Below are positions 1 to 7,072 of a stretch of DNA of 19,295 bases, in pieces; within the stretch, counting starts at the first letter, position 1; every line of letters starts with the position of its first letter. This DNA comes from Deltaproteobacteria bacterium (GTDB taxonomy: Bacteria > Desulfobacterota > Desulfobacteria > Desulfobacterales > JAABPS01). The notes below the pieces were generated by a model. The model ran no database searches. It had not been told where the DNA came from and saw nothing but the letters and a program-made list of their open reading frames with translations. The stretch is taken from assembly GCA_019309685.1 (NCBI GenBank), contig JAFDFT010000011.1:1-19295 (forward strand), given 5' to 3'. The translations under genes were made by a program, and so were the position numbers.

Positions 1-1197
1 GACCCGATGATAAATATACGCGCGTTTGGGTGGGGACGATACAGGAATCGTATCAATTTTTGATAACAATATTTCAGTTGTTCCCGGCGGTACTCGAAGG
101 TCATAATTTTCCGATGGTAAAATGCGATACCGAAGCTCAGGGTTTAACTCTCTTAACTGATTTTCCGTGGTTCCAATTTCTTTTGCGACATTTTTCAAAT
201 GAACCTGCTTGGATACCTGCAGGATATCATATTGCAATGGCGGATAGGTAACAACGTTTTCCATGCCGTATTTTTTCGGGTTTTGGACGATGTGCAGTGT
301 CGCCAGGAATCTGGGGACATACCTTCTAGTCTAGCGTGGAAGTAATTCGTACAGATCCCAGAAATTGTCAAGATAGTTGATGTTCTGGCTTCGAATCACC
401 CTTAGCACTTTGCCTTCTCCGCAGTTATAAGCGGCCAGCGCTGTTGTCCAGTCACCGAAGATTTGGTGTAATTCATTCAGGTATTGCGTGGCGGCTATGG
501 TTGATTTTTCGAAGTCAAGCCGTTCATCGATGTATTTGTCCCGTTTAAGGCCGAACTTGTATCCAGTTGATGAAATGAATTGCCATAGCCCAAGGGCTCT
601 CGCTCTTGACAGGGCATTTGCTTTATACCCGCTTTCAATAAGGGGCAGCCAGGAGAGTTCAGCCGGCAGACCCGCTTTTTTAAGCTCCTTTAATATTTGA
701 GGACGGTACTTGCCGGATCTTTTGTAGGATTCAACAAAGAAATCTATTTCTCTTCCTGATGTAAAACGGTCAATTTCTTTTTGAACATATTTATTTAAAG
801 TTAATGGTATGGCATTATGTTTTCCATTTACAACTGTTGTTCGAGACGCGTGAATTTCAAGAATCCGCTTTGAAATCATGAAACGCAGGTCTTCTTTTTG
901 TTGTATCAGTTTGGGTACGTCATGGGTTTCAACTTCAAGAATTAAGGAATAGGCCTGATCAAGGGCACCCAGTGCATTTTCAAGCTCTCCTTTCTGCCAG
1001 AATTCCTGTGAAGCCTGGCAGAGATCGAGTGCCTGGTCAAGAATGGGCTGCATTCTATCGGAAATTTTTTCGGTTTCAGCATTTGACATTACATTTTCCA
1101 CTTCCATATTCGTGGAAACCGGTGTGTTATACATGGTCTGGGCGCAGCCGAATGATGAAATGAGGACGATACATAGAATAAAAATGCGTTTTCGCAT
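1..1197 (-). pseudogene. mltD: MltD-like membrane-bound lytic murein transglycosylase, interrupted by an in-frame amber codon, partial at window edge
   Basis: Lytic transglycosylases of this family cleave the MurNAc-GlcNAc bond of peptidoglycan, leaving a 1,6-anhydro end, at the outer membrane or periplasm. The start at 1197 has AAGGAAA upstream; an in-frame ATG at 1236 adds 13 residues without a binding site. Residues 1-18 form a lipoprotein signal (basic start, hydrophobic stretch, lipobox ending SFGC, Cys18). Residues 40-115 are probably helical. The SLT domain covers about 155-285 with catalytic Glu188 in LIESGYKANALSRARALGLW and the AYNCGEG motif at 256-262. After LLPR the frame meets TAG (331-333), then continues without another stop for 110 codons to the edge with clear family sequence (TRRYVPRFLATLHIVQNPKK), ending where LysM repeats would normally start. 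Related proteins have Glu or Gln at the stop position. It could be a pseudogene, a suppressed or pyrrolysine codon, or a base error. Confidence 0.85.
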
Positions 1198-1262
1198 CAA
1201 ATTAGTTTCCTTATTTAAGATTCGTAATAATAACAAAATATTAAGCCGTAGAGTGTCCGTTC

Positions 1263-1291
1263 GATACCATAAAAATTTTGATTTCTGTCAA
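1263..1291 (-). promoter_or_regulatory. Possible promoter of the mltD-like gene
   Basis: A perfect TTGACA (minus strand, 1291 to 1286) lies about 90 bases upstream of the chosen mltD start. The expected -10 position, 17 bases on, reads GGTATC, a poor match; ATGGTA-like alternatives sit at shorter spacing. Only the -35 half is convincing, so this is a tentative call. Confidence 0.3.
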
Positions 1292-1540
1292 GATATTGAG
1301 AGTGTAATACCAAAACTCCTCAAGTAAAGCAAGATTTCAATTTGATAAGTATAATATTGAAAAATAAACCAATTTTTGCTATATTCCATTTTCCGCAAAA
1401 CAAAAAACTTATGGCAAGTTTTATACCAAATCCATTTATAGAAAAAATAAAAGAGTTTGACAGTTAATTTATATTGGTTTTTTTACAGGCATTTAATTTT
1501 AATAATATTAAAAATACAATAAAAACAGAGAAAAGCGGCA

Positions 1541-1594
1541 ATAATCGTTGTTATTGTTATTAATTGCGGAAATTAAAGGTTATAATCGTTGTTA
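1541..1594. repeat. Pair of 13-bp direct repeats upstream of the tRNA cluster
   Basis: ATAATCGTTGTTA occurs at 1541-1553 and again at 1582-1594. The starts are 41 bases apart, close to four helical turns, so the copies would face the same side of the helix. This could be a paired protein-binding site, but in such AT-rich DNA chance similarity is possible. Confidence 0.4.
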
Positions 1595-1684
1595 ATCGAG
1601 AATAGTTCTAGATAATTAATATTTTCAGAGGTTGATATTTATTCCATACACAGCTAAAAAGGTGAGTTCTGTTTTAATGTGAAA

Positions 1685-1713
1685 TATTAAAAAAAATAGA
1701 ATTGCAATATAAT
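1685..1713 (+). promoter_or_regulatory. Probable promoter of the tRNA-tuf transcription unit
   Basis: A perfect -10 hexamer TATAAT lies at 1708-1713, ending 22 bases before the first tRNA, so transcription would start near 1720 with a short leader. The -35 position reads TATTAA, a weak match. The preceding DNA is extremely A/T-rich and could act as an UP element; the RNA polymerase alpha subunit encoded in this window keeps the DNA-contacting Arg and Asn of its C-terminal domain. Confidence 0.4.
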
Positions 1714-1735
1714 TTCAAAGTTTTAAACCATTAGG

Positions 1736-1811
1736 GCCAGAGTAGCTCAGTTGGTAGAGCGCCTCACTTGTAATGAGGATGTCGCGGGTTCAACTCCTGT
1801 CTCTGGCTCCA
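1736..1811 (+). tRNA. tRNA-Thr (anticodon UGU)
   Basis: The 76 bases fold as a class I tRNA. Acceptor strands GCCAGAG and CTCTGGC pair fully. The anticodon stem CCTCA/TGAGG encloses loop CTTGTAA, giving anticodon TGT. The T loop is TTCAACT, the discriminator is T and CCA is encoded. It is the first of four tRNAs before tuf. Confidence 0.95.
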
Positions 1812-1820
1812 GTGTTTTTA

Positions 1821-1905
1821 GGTGGGGTTCCCGAGTGGTCAAAGGGAACAGACTGTAAATCTGTCGGCGACGCCTTCGGAGGTTCAAATCCTCCCCCCAC
1901 CACCA
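1821..1905 (+). tRNA. tRNA-Tyr (anticodon GUA)
   Basis: This is a class II tRNA of 85 bases with a long variable arm. Acceptor strands GGTGGGG and CCCCACC pair. Anticodon stem ACAGA/TCTGT encloses CTGTAAA, giving GTA. The T arm is GGAGG-TTCAAAT-CCTCC, the discriminator is A and CCA is encoded. It follows tRNA-Thr by nine bases, so both are probably cut from one transcript. Confidence 0.95.
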
Positions 1906-2069
1906 ACCTCAAAGAAAGTCGTATGTAGGAGATTTCGCTTATAGGTCGGGATCGATAAAAACTACATGGCTTCCTCAATGCGTAATGCTGCACGTTAGAG
2001 GAAACGTAATTTTTATCTAATCTAATCCATTTTATTGAGGTATTCGTTAATCAGTTAGACTGAAATTTA

Positions 2070-2145
<76 letters not shown>

Positions 2146-2185
2146 AAAAAGGGTATATATTTTTGGAGACGTTGGCAATAATACT

Positions 2186-2262
2186 GCCCACGTAGCTCAG
2201 TCGGTAGAGCGCTTCCTTGGTAAGGAAGAGGTTCACCGGTTCGATTCCGGTCGTGGGCTCCA
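2186..2262 (+). tRNA. tRNA-Thr (anticodon GGU)
   Basis: The 77 bases have acceptor strands GCCCACG and CGTGGGC, anticodon stem CTTCC/GGAAG around TTGGTAA (anticodon GGT), T loop TTCGATT, discriminator T and encoded CCA. It completes the Thr-Tyr-Gly-Thr set that precedes one tuf copy in many proteobacteria, with tuf starting 78 bases further on. Confidence 0.95.
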
Positions 2263-2340
2263 TCATAAAGAAATTAAAACAAAGGGACGTTTGAACTGGG
2301 GAATTGAGACTGTAATTAATAAAACCAGGGGGATTTACCA

Positions 2341-3566
2341 ATGGCGAAGGAAAAATTTGAAAGGACCAAGCCGCACGTAAACGTAGGAACGATCGGGCAT
2401 ATTGATCATGGCAAGACCACCCTGACGGCGGCCATAACAAAACATATGGGCCTCAAGGGGATGGCGGACTTTGTTCCGTTTGATCAGATAGACAAGGCGC
2501 CGGAAGAAAAAGAGCGCGGGATAACGATTCGCCGGAAGAAAAAGAGCGCGGGATAACGATTGCGACCGCTCACGTTGAATATGAGACGGATAATCGTCAT
2601 TATGCCCATGTGGACTGTCCCGGCCATGCCGACTATATCAAGAACATGATAACGGGAGCCGCTCAGATGGACGGCGCGATTTTAGTTGTTGGCGCTGATG
2701 ACGGCCCGATGCCTCAGACCCGTGAACATATTCTGCTTGCGCGTCAGGTAGGGGTTCCGTGTATTGTGGTTTTTCTAAACAAGTGCGACATGGTTGATGA
2801 CGAAGAGCTCATCGAACTCGTTGAGCTTGAGTTGCGGGAGCTTCTGGACAAGTATGAGTTTCCCGGAGATGATACACCGATTATTCGGGGCAGCGCGTTA
2901 AAGGCGCTGGAAAGTGAAGATCCAAAAAGCGATGAGGCCAAGTGTATTAATGAGCTCATGGACGCCATTGATTCATTTATACCCGAGCCCAAGCGGGATA
3001 TTGACAAGCCGTTTTTAATGCCGATCGAAGATGTGTTCAGCATATCGGGTCGGGGTACGGTTGTGACCGGCCGTGTGGATCGAGGGATCATTCATGTGGG
3101 TGATGATGTTGAGATCGTGGGTATCCGAGAGACACAAAAGACGGTATGCACGGGCGTTGAGATGTTTAGAAAGCTTCTTGATGAAGGTCGTGCCGGCGAT
3201 AACATTGGTGTATTGATCCGCGGTACCAAGCGTGAGGAGGTCGAGCGGGGCCAGGTTGTTGCGGTACCGGGTTCGATTACGCCGCACACGAAATTTAAGG
3301 CGGAAGTATATATATTAAGCAAGGAAGAAGGCGGCCGACACACACCATTTTTCAACGGATACCGGCCGCAGTTTTATTTTAGGACAACAGATGTGACAGG
3401 TGTGTTGGATTTACCGGAAGGTGTAGAGATGATAATGCCGGGTGACAACATCACAATTAGTGCTGAACTGATAACACCGATAGCGATGGAAAAGGAGCTG
3501 CGGTTTGCGATCCGTGAAGGCGGGCGGACCGTTGGCGCGGGTGTGGTTAGCGAAATTATAGAATAA
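2341..3566 (+). pseudogene. tuf: Elongation factor Tu gene, frameshifted by a 32-bp tandem duplication
   Basis: EF-Tu is the GTPase that carries aminoacyl-tRNA to the ribosome. The ATG at 2341 has AGGGGG eight bases upstream. The first frame gives authentic EF-Tu to residue 63, including the P-loop GHIDHGKT (19-26; Ile replaces the usual Val) and RGITI, then RRKKKSAG and a TAA at 2554-2556. The cause is a perfect 32-bp tandem repeat (2498-2561). Deleting one unit joins ERGITI to ATAHVEY and yields a 397-residue protein with all remaining GTPase motifs (DCPGHADY, NKCD, GSAL) and the normal end VVSEIIE. As written, only a 71-residue stub or a product begun internally (GTG at 2610) could be made. 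No other lesion is visible, so the duplication is recent or is an assembly error. The gene is visibly richer in G+C than the ribosomal genes that follow. Confidence 0.9.
2498..2561 (+). repeat. Perfect 32-bp tandem duplication inside tuf
   Basis: Bases 2498-2529 are repeated exactly at 2530-2561, with no mismatch between units. The unit begins CGCCGGAAG and ends ATAACGATT, covering the codons for most of PEEKERGITI. Because 32 is not a multiple of three the frame shifts. Flanking bases differ (G at 2497 versus T at 2529; C at 2530 versus G at 2562), so 32 is the full repeat length. Confidence 0.97.
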
Positions 3567-3575
3567 CATAAGCTC

Positions 3576-3833
3576 TTGGATCAGTCAGCATCTGATATTG
3601 TAGATACTGCAAACAAAACTGGCGCAAAAGTTGTTGGGCCGATACCGCTTCCGACAAGAATTAACAAGTTTTGTGTGCTGAGATCTCCGCACGTTAACAA
3701 AAAGTCTCGAGAACAATTTGAGATGCGGACCCATAAAAGGCTTTTAGACATTCTTGAGCCTACACAACAGACTGTAGATGCTCTGATGAAGCTTGATCTT
3801 TCTCCAGGCGTTGATGTCGAAATAAAATTGTAA
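3576..3833 (+). CDS. rpsJ: 30S ribosomal protein S10, 5'-truncated
   Basis: S10 (NusE) is a 30S head protein that also takes part in NusB-dependent antitermination. S10 is normally about 102 residues. Here homology starts with codons HKLL at 3567, directly after the tuf stop, equivalent to about residue 15 of the E. coli protein; the first strand (roughly MNQ.IRIRLKA.D) is absent. The only possible start is TTG at 3576, with no ribosome binding site, giving 85 residues. The rest is canonical: GPIPLPTR, VLRSPHVNKKSREQFE, RTHKRLLDI, and LDLSPGVDVEIKL at the end. The frame is the same as that of tuf, so readthrough of the tuf TAA would make an EF-Tu-S10 fusion. As S10 is essential, either an intact copy exists elsewhere or the junction is an assembly mis-join. 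Confidence 0.85.
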   Translation: MDQSASDIVDTANKTGAKVVGPIPLPTRINKFCVLRSPHVNKKSREQFEMRTHKRLLDILEPTQQTVDALMKLDLSPGVDVEIKL

Positions 3834-3853
3834 TGAATGTGGAAACGATAAAT

Positions 3854-4483
3854 ATGTGCAGGGGAATATTAGGGAAAAAAATGGGAATGACCGGATTATT
3901 TACCCCTGAGGGTAAATACGTTCCAGTCACAGTTGTACAAGCCGGTCCGTGTGTGGTTACTCAGATAAAAACAGATGATGTAGATGGATATAATGCGCTT
4001 CAGTTGGCATTTATCGAAAAAAAACAAGGACTTGTGAATAAGCCTGGGAAAGGGCATTTCAAAAAAAGCGGTGAGGCTTGTTATAAATATTTACGGGAAT
4101 TCCCTATTGAAAATCCGGATGAATATAAGCTGGGACAGGAAATAACACTGGATTTGTTTAAGACCGGAGAACGTATCGACGTATCCGGTGCATCCAAAGG
4201 GCGTGGTTTTTCGGGTGTTATAAAACGGCATGGTTTCCATGGCGGCAAAAAGACACACGGAAGCCATAGCCACCGAATTCCCGGATCGATCGGTTGCAGT
4301 GCATGGCCTGCGAAGGTTATAAAAGGGAAAAAAATGCCCGGACAGTATGGTAATGATAAAATAACCATAAAAAATTTAGAGATTATCGATATACGGCCGG
4401 AAGATCATACCATTTTAATAAAAGGGTCTCTTCCGGGGTATCGATCCGGATTGATTTCAATTAAGAAGCGAAAGGTCATTTAA
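3854..4483 (+). CDS. rplC: 50S ribosomal protein L3
   Basis: L3 is an early-assembling 50S protein that binds near the 3' end of 23S rRNA and reaches the peptidyl transferase centre with a long loop. The start at 3854 gives MCRGILGKKMGMTGLF, the family N-terminus, behind GGAAA at 3841-3845. An ATG at 3833 overlapping the rpsJ stop would add seven unlikely residues. The 209-residue length is usual. The loop motif GRGFSGVIKRHGFHGG and the following SHSHRIPGSIG segment are intact. It follows rpsJ by 20 bases and is separated from rplD by 93 bases containing a perfect hairpin. Confidence 0.95.
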   Translation: MCRGILGKKMGMTGLFTPEGKYVPVTVVQAGPCVVTQIKTDDVDGYNALQLAFIEKKQGLVNKPGKGHFKKSGEACYKYLREFPIENPDEYKLGQEITLDLFKTGERIDVSGASKGRGFSGVIKRHGFHGGKKTHGSHSHRIPGSIGCSAWPAKVIKGKKMPGQYGNDKITIKNLEIIDIRPEDHTILIKGSLPGYRSGLISIKKRKVI

Positions 4484-4507
4484 CAGAGAAAATTAGCTTA
4501 TAAAAAT

Positions 4508-4541
4508 ATGAGTGACGACTTTAACTTTAGTCGTCACTCAT
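4508..4541 (+). terminator. Perfect 13-bp hairpin between rplC and rplD (terminator-like or regulatory)
   Basis: Bases 4508-4520 (ATGAGTGACGACT) and 4529-4541 are exact reverse complements around an eight-base loop TTAACTTT. The 3' flank is TTTATT rather than a true T run, and all genes on both sides read the same way, so full termination would cut the ribosomal operon. It may be a partial attenuator, an mRNA-stability or processing element, or a protein-binding site. Confidence 0.55.
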
Positions 4542-4576
4542 TTATTGAAAAATACTGAATTGAAGTGAGAAAGATC

Positions 4577-5200
4577 ATGGCTGTTGTTGATGTTTTAAAT
4601 ATAAAAGGAAAAAAAGTTTCTCAAAAAGATCTGGCAGATGACCTCTTTGATGTGTCTGTTAAACCAAGCGTATTGCATGAAGTCGTAACTATGCAGCTTG
4701 CAAACAGGAGATCGGGGACTGCAGCTGTTAAACATCGGTCAGATGTTACTGGGAGCCAACGGAAACTTTTTCGTCAGAAGGGAACAGGGCGTGCACGGCG
4801 TGGCAACATAAAGGATCCATTGCTTAGAGGCGGTGGCTCCATATTTGGACCGGATCCGAGATCTTATGCATATAAAGTTCCCAAGAAAGTAAAACGGCTG
4901 GCGCTTAAGATGGCTTTGAGCAGTAAATACCATGATAAAGATCTCATGGTGCTCGATCAGTTAGAACTTGAGCAGGTTAAGACAAAAGAGTTCGTTTCCA
5001 TATTAAATACACTGGGCATTCAAAATGGATTAATTATAACTGAAAAGAAAGATGAGAGACTTGAGCTTTCAGCACGAAATGTTGAAAATATAAAAGTGCT
5101 CAGAAGCGATGGTCTGAACGTCTATGATATTTTAAAACATAAAAAACTTGTACTTATCGAGGCCTCAGTAAACACGATTGAAGGGAGGCTGCGCAAATGA
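4577..5200 (+). CDS. rplD: 50S ribosomal protein L4
   Basis: L4 binds domain I of 23S rRNA and lines the exit tunnel with an extended loop; in gamma-proteobacteria it also represses its own S10 operon. The 207 residues match the family length. The loop segment RQKGTGRARRGNIKDPLLRG and GGGSIFGP are clear, followed by the conserved KVPKKVKRLALKMALSSK. The ATG at 4577 begins MAVVDVLN; a GTG four codons upstream (4565) is possible but has no better binding site. Its stop overlaps the rplW start (ATGA), implying coupled translation. The S10 leader through which L4 acts in E. coli has no room here, because tuf abuts rpsJ. Confidence 0.95.
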   Translation: MAVVDVLNIKGKKVSQKDLADDLFDVSVKPSVLHEVVTMQLANRRSGTAAVKHRSDVTGSQRKLFRQKGTGRARRGNIKDPLLRGGGSIFGPDPRSYAYKVPKKVKRLALKMALSSKYHDKDLMVLDQLELEQVKTKEFVSILNTLGIQNGLIITEKKDERLELSARNVENIKVLRSDGLNVYDILKHKKLVLIEASVNTIEGRLRK

Positions 5201-5484
5201 TTCAATACGATGTTATTCTCCGGCCTTTGATTACTGAGAAGACTAATACGCAAAAAGAAGTTTCGAATCAATTTTCTTTTGAAGTAGATCGCCGCGCGAA
5301 TCGAATTGATATAAGAATGGCTGTTGAAAATATTTTTAAAGTTAAAGTGGCGGGTGTCCGGACTATGCAGGTGAAAGGAAAACCGAAACGAAGGGGCCGG
5401 GTCGTTGGGAAACAAAAAGACTGGAAAAAGGCAATCGTCACCTTGATGCCTGGTGAACGAATTGATTTTTTTGAAGGCGCTTAA
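5197..5484 (+). CDS. rplW: 50S ribosomal protein L23
   Basis: L23 sits at the exit of the 50S peptide tunnel and is the docking point for trigger factor and the signal recognition particle. The 95-residue product carries the family opening DVILRPLITEKTN, the VDRRANRIDIRMAVENIFKV segment and the basic tip KGKPKRRGRVVGKQKDWKKA. GGGAGG lies eight bases before the ATG, inside the end of rplD, and the two genes overlap by four bases. Confidence 0.95.
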   Translation: MIQYDVILRPLITEKTNTQKEVSNQFSFEVDRRANRIDIRMAVENIFKVKVAGVRTMQVKGKPKRRGRVVGKQKDWKKAIVTLMPGERIDFFEGA

Positions 5485-5498
5485 AAGAGGACTGGATA

Positions 5499-6326
5499 AT
5501 GGCTGTAAAAAAAGTAAAAGCAACTTCTCCTGGACGACGGTTCCAAGAATATTCAACTTTTGAAGAGGTTACCAGTACCACGCCTGAAAAGAGCCTTCTT
5601 CGTGTGCTTAAAAAGTCAGGCGGAAGGAATGTCAATGGACGTATTACTTCCAGGCATCGTGGGGGAGGACATAGAAGACATTATAGGATCATTGATTTTA
5701 AAAGAGATAAAATCGGGATCCCGGCAAAAGTGGCAACCATTGAATACGATCCGAACAGAAGCGCTCGCATTGCACTTTTACATTATGCAGATGGTGAAAA
5801 AAGATATATTATCGCGCCATTGAATCTCCATGTTAATGATGTCGTCATGTCGGGTCCAGATGCGGATATTAAACCGGGAAATACGCTTCCATTGAGTAAT
5901 ATCCCGTTGGGTACATATATACACAACATTGAATTACGGCAGGGAAAGGGCGGACAAATCGTAAGGAGCGCTGGAACATTTGCGCAGTTGATGGCGAAAG
6001 AAGATAGATACGCGCACATCAAATTACCGTCCGGTGAAGTGAGATTAATCCTGTTGATGTGTAAAGCAACAATTGGACAGTTAGGAAATGTTATCCACGA
6101 AAATATTTCATTGGGCAAAGCCGGTCGGCGCCGTTGGCTTGGCAAGCGGCCAAAGGTGAGGGGGGTCGCAATGAACCCTGTTGATCATCCAATGGGAGGT
6201 GGTGAGGGAAGATCATCGGGTGGTAGACATCCGTGTACGCCTTGGGGAGTTCCAACAAAAGGTTTTAAGACTCGAAAGAAAAAAAAGGATAGTAGTTATA
6301 TCGTTCGAAAACGAACGAAAAAATAA
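5499..6326 (+). CDS. rplB: 50S ribosomal protein L2
   Basis: L2 is a primary 23S rRNA-binding protein needed for subunit association and peptidyl transferase activity. The 275 residues match the family length. The RNA-binding domain contains GRITSRHRGGGHRRHYR. The C-terminal part has AMNPVDHPMGGGEGRSSGGR, in which His230 corresponds to the conserved histidine near the peptidyl transferase centre. AAGAGG stands eight bases before the ATG, 14 bases after rplW. An 87-base gap follows before rpsS, longer than usual at this junction, with nothing recognisable in it. Confidence 0.96.
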   Translation: MAVKKVKATSPGRRFQEYSTFEEVTSTTPEKSLLRVLKKSGGRNVNGRITSRHRGGGHRRHYRIIDFKRDKIGIPAKVATIEYDPNRSARIALLHYADGEKRYIIAPLNLHVNDVVMSGPDADIKPGNTLPLSNIPLGTYIHNIELRQGKGGQIVRSAGTFAQLMAKEDRYAHIKLPSGEVRLILLMCKATIGQLGNVIHENISLGKAGRRRWLGKRPKVRGVAMNPVDHPMGGGEGRSSGGRHPCTPWGVPTKGFKTRKKKKDSSYIVRKRTKK

Positions 6327-6413
6327 TTTCGCCGACTGATATTTTTAATTGGACAGGCTGCATCGGCAAGGCGATTCGTCAAAATTTGAAATCATAGGGT
6401 AACAGGAGAATAT

Positions 6414-6695
6414 ATGCCTCGGTCGTTAAAAAAGGGTCCATATATTGAGCCAAAATTATCCAAAAGGGTGATGGAAGCTCAAGGGACCAGAAGTAATCAG
6501 GTAATAAAAACGTGGTCCAGAAGATCAACAGTCGTCCCAGAAATGGTTGGTATGACGTTTGCAGTTCATAATGGGAGGAAATTTATACCTGTCTTTGTAT
6601 CAGAAGACATGGTCGGTCATAAGCTAGGGGAATTTTCACCCACAAGGGTATTTTATAGCCACGCGGGTGATAGAAAAACAAAGCTTAAAGTATAA
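6414..6695 (+). CDS. rpsS: 30S ribosomal protein S19
   Basis: S19 binds the head of the 30S subunit with S13 and contacts the A-site finger. The 93-residue protein opens MPRSLKKGPYIEPKL and carries TWSRRSTVVPEMVGMTFAVHN and HKLGEFSPTR, all diagnostic. AGGAG is five bases before the start. rplV begins 14 bases after the stop. Confidence 0.95.
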   Translation: MPRSLKKGPYIEPKLSKRVMEAQGTRSNQVIKTWSRRSTVVPEMVGMTFAVHNGRKFIPVFVSEDMVGHKLGEFSPTRVFYSHAGDRKTKLKV

Positions 6696-6709
6696 TGAGG
6701 AAATAAGGG

Positions 6710-7057
6710 ATGTCAGGTATAGAGGTCAAAGCCAAATTAAAATATGTACGTATTTCACCGCAAAAAGTAAGGCGGTTGATTGGTGGGATAAAAGGAAAGC
6801 CAGTTGAGATCGGCTTGGATAAGCTTAAATTCATGCCGCAAAAATCAGCTGCAATTCTGGAAAAAATTGTTCGCAGTGCTTTAGCAAATGCTGACCAGAA
6901 ACCTGATATAGATCTTGATTCACTGGTTATCCGAAATATCATCGCGGACCCTGGACCTACATTAAAGCGTTTTAAAGCAAGGGCGCGTGGCAGGGGAACT
7001 CGAATATTAAAAAGAACCTCACATATAACGGTAATTTTGGCTGATGATACAGTTTAA
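6710..7057 (+). CDS. rplV: 50S ribosomal protein L22
   Basis: L22 contacts all six domains of 23S rRNA and its beta hairpin lines the narrow part of the exit tunnel, where macrolide-resistance changes occur. The 115 residues include KYVRISPQKVRRLIGGIKGK near the start, ALANADQ in the middle and the hairpin GPTLKRFKARARGRGTRILKRTSHI near the end, with no insertion or deletion apparent in it. GAGG lies nine bases before the ATG. Confidence 0.95.
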   Translation: MSGIEVKAKLKYVRISPQKVRRLIGGIKGKPVEIGLDKLKFMPQKSAAILEKIVRSALANADQKPDIDLDSLVIRNIIADPGPTLKRFKARARGRGTRILKRTSHITVILADDTV

Positions 7058-7072
7058 AAAGGGGGATACGGT

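Larger units (their letters stand above)
1198..1735. other. AT-rich intergenic region between the mltD-like gene and the tRNA cluster
   Basis: This divergent gap of about 540 bases has no supportable gene on either strand. It is very AT-rich, with many A and T runs. It holds a possible mltD promoter (1263-1291), a pair of 13-base direct repeats (1541-1553 and 1582-1594) and a perfect TATAAT (1708-1713) just upstream of the first tRNA. The composition fits a strong stable-RNA promoter region with A/T-tract upstream elements, but no -35 of good quality was found next to the TATAAT. Confidence 0.6.

Noticed and set aside
30..251. Plus-strand open frame of 73 codons
   Set aside because: It lies opposite the minus-strand continuation of the lytic transglycosylase, which has clear family sequence; this frame has no recognisable family and no good ribosome binding site.
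1790..1993. Minus-strand frame containing GGGFEPPKASPTDLQSVP
   Set aside because: This is the antisense of tRNA-Tyr and its flank; such translations appear in databases as false hypothetical proteins.
2610..3566. A separate short EF-Tu-like gene starting at GTG 2610
   Set aside because: EF-Tu homology continues upstream in the same frame to the duplication at 2561 (ATAHVEYETDN), so it is the rest of one broken tuf rather than an independent gene.
4508..4558. 16-codon frame (MSDDFNFSRHSFIEKY) as a leader peptide for rplD
   Set aside because: It arises from the hairpin stem, has no ribosome binding site and no run of regulatory codons.
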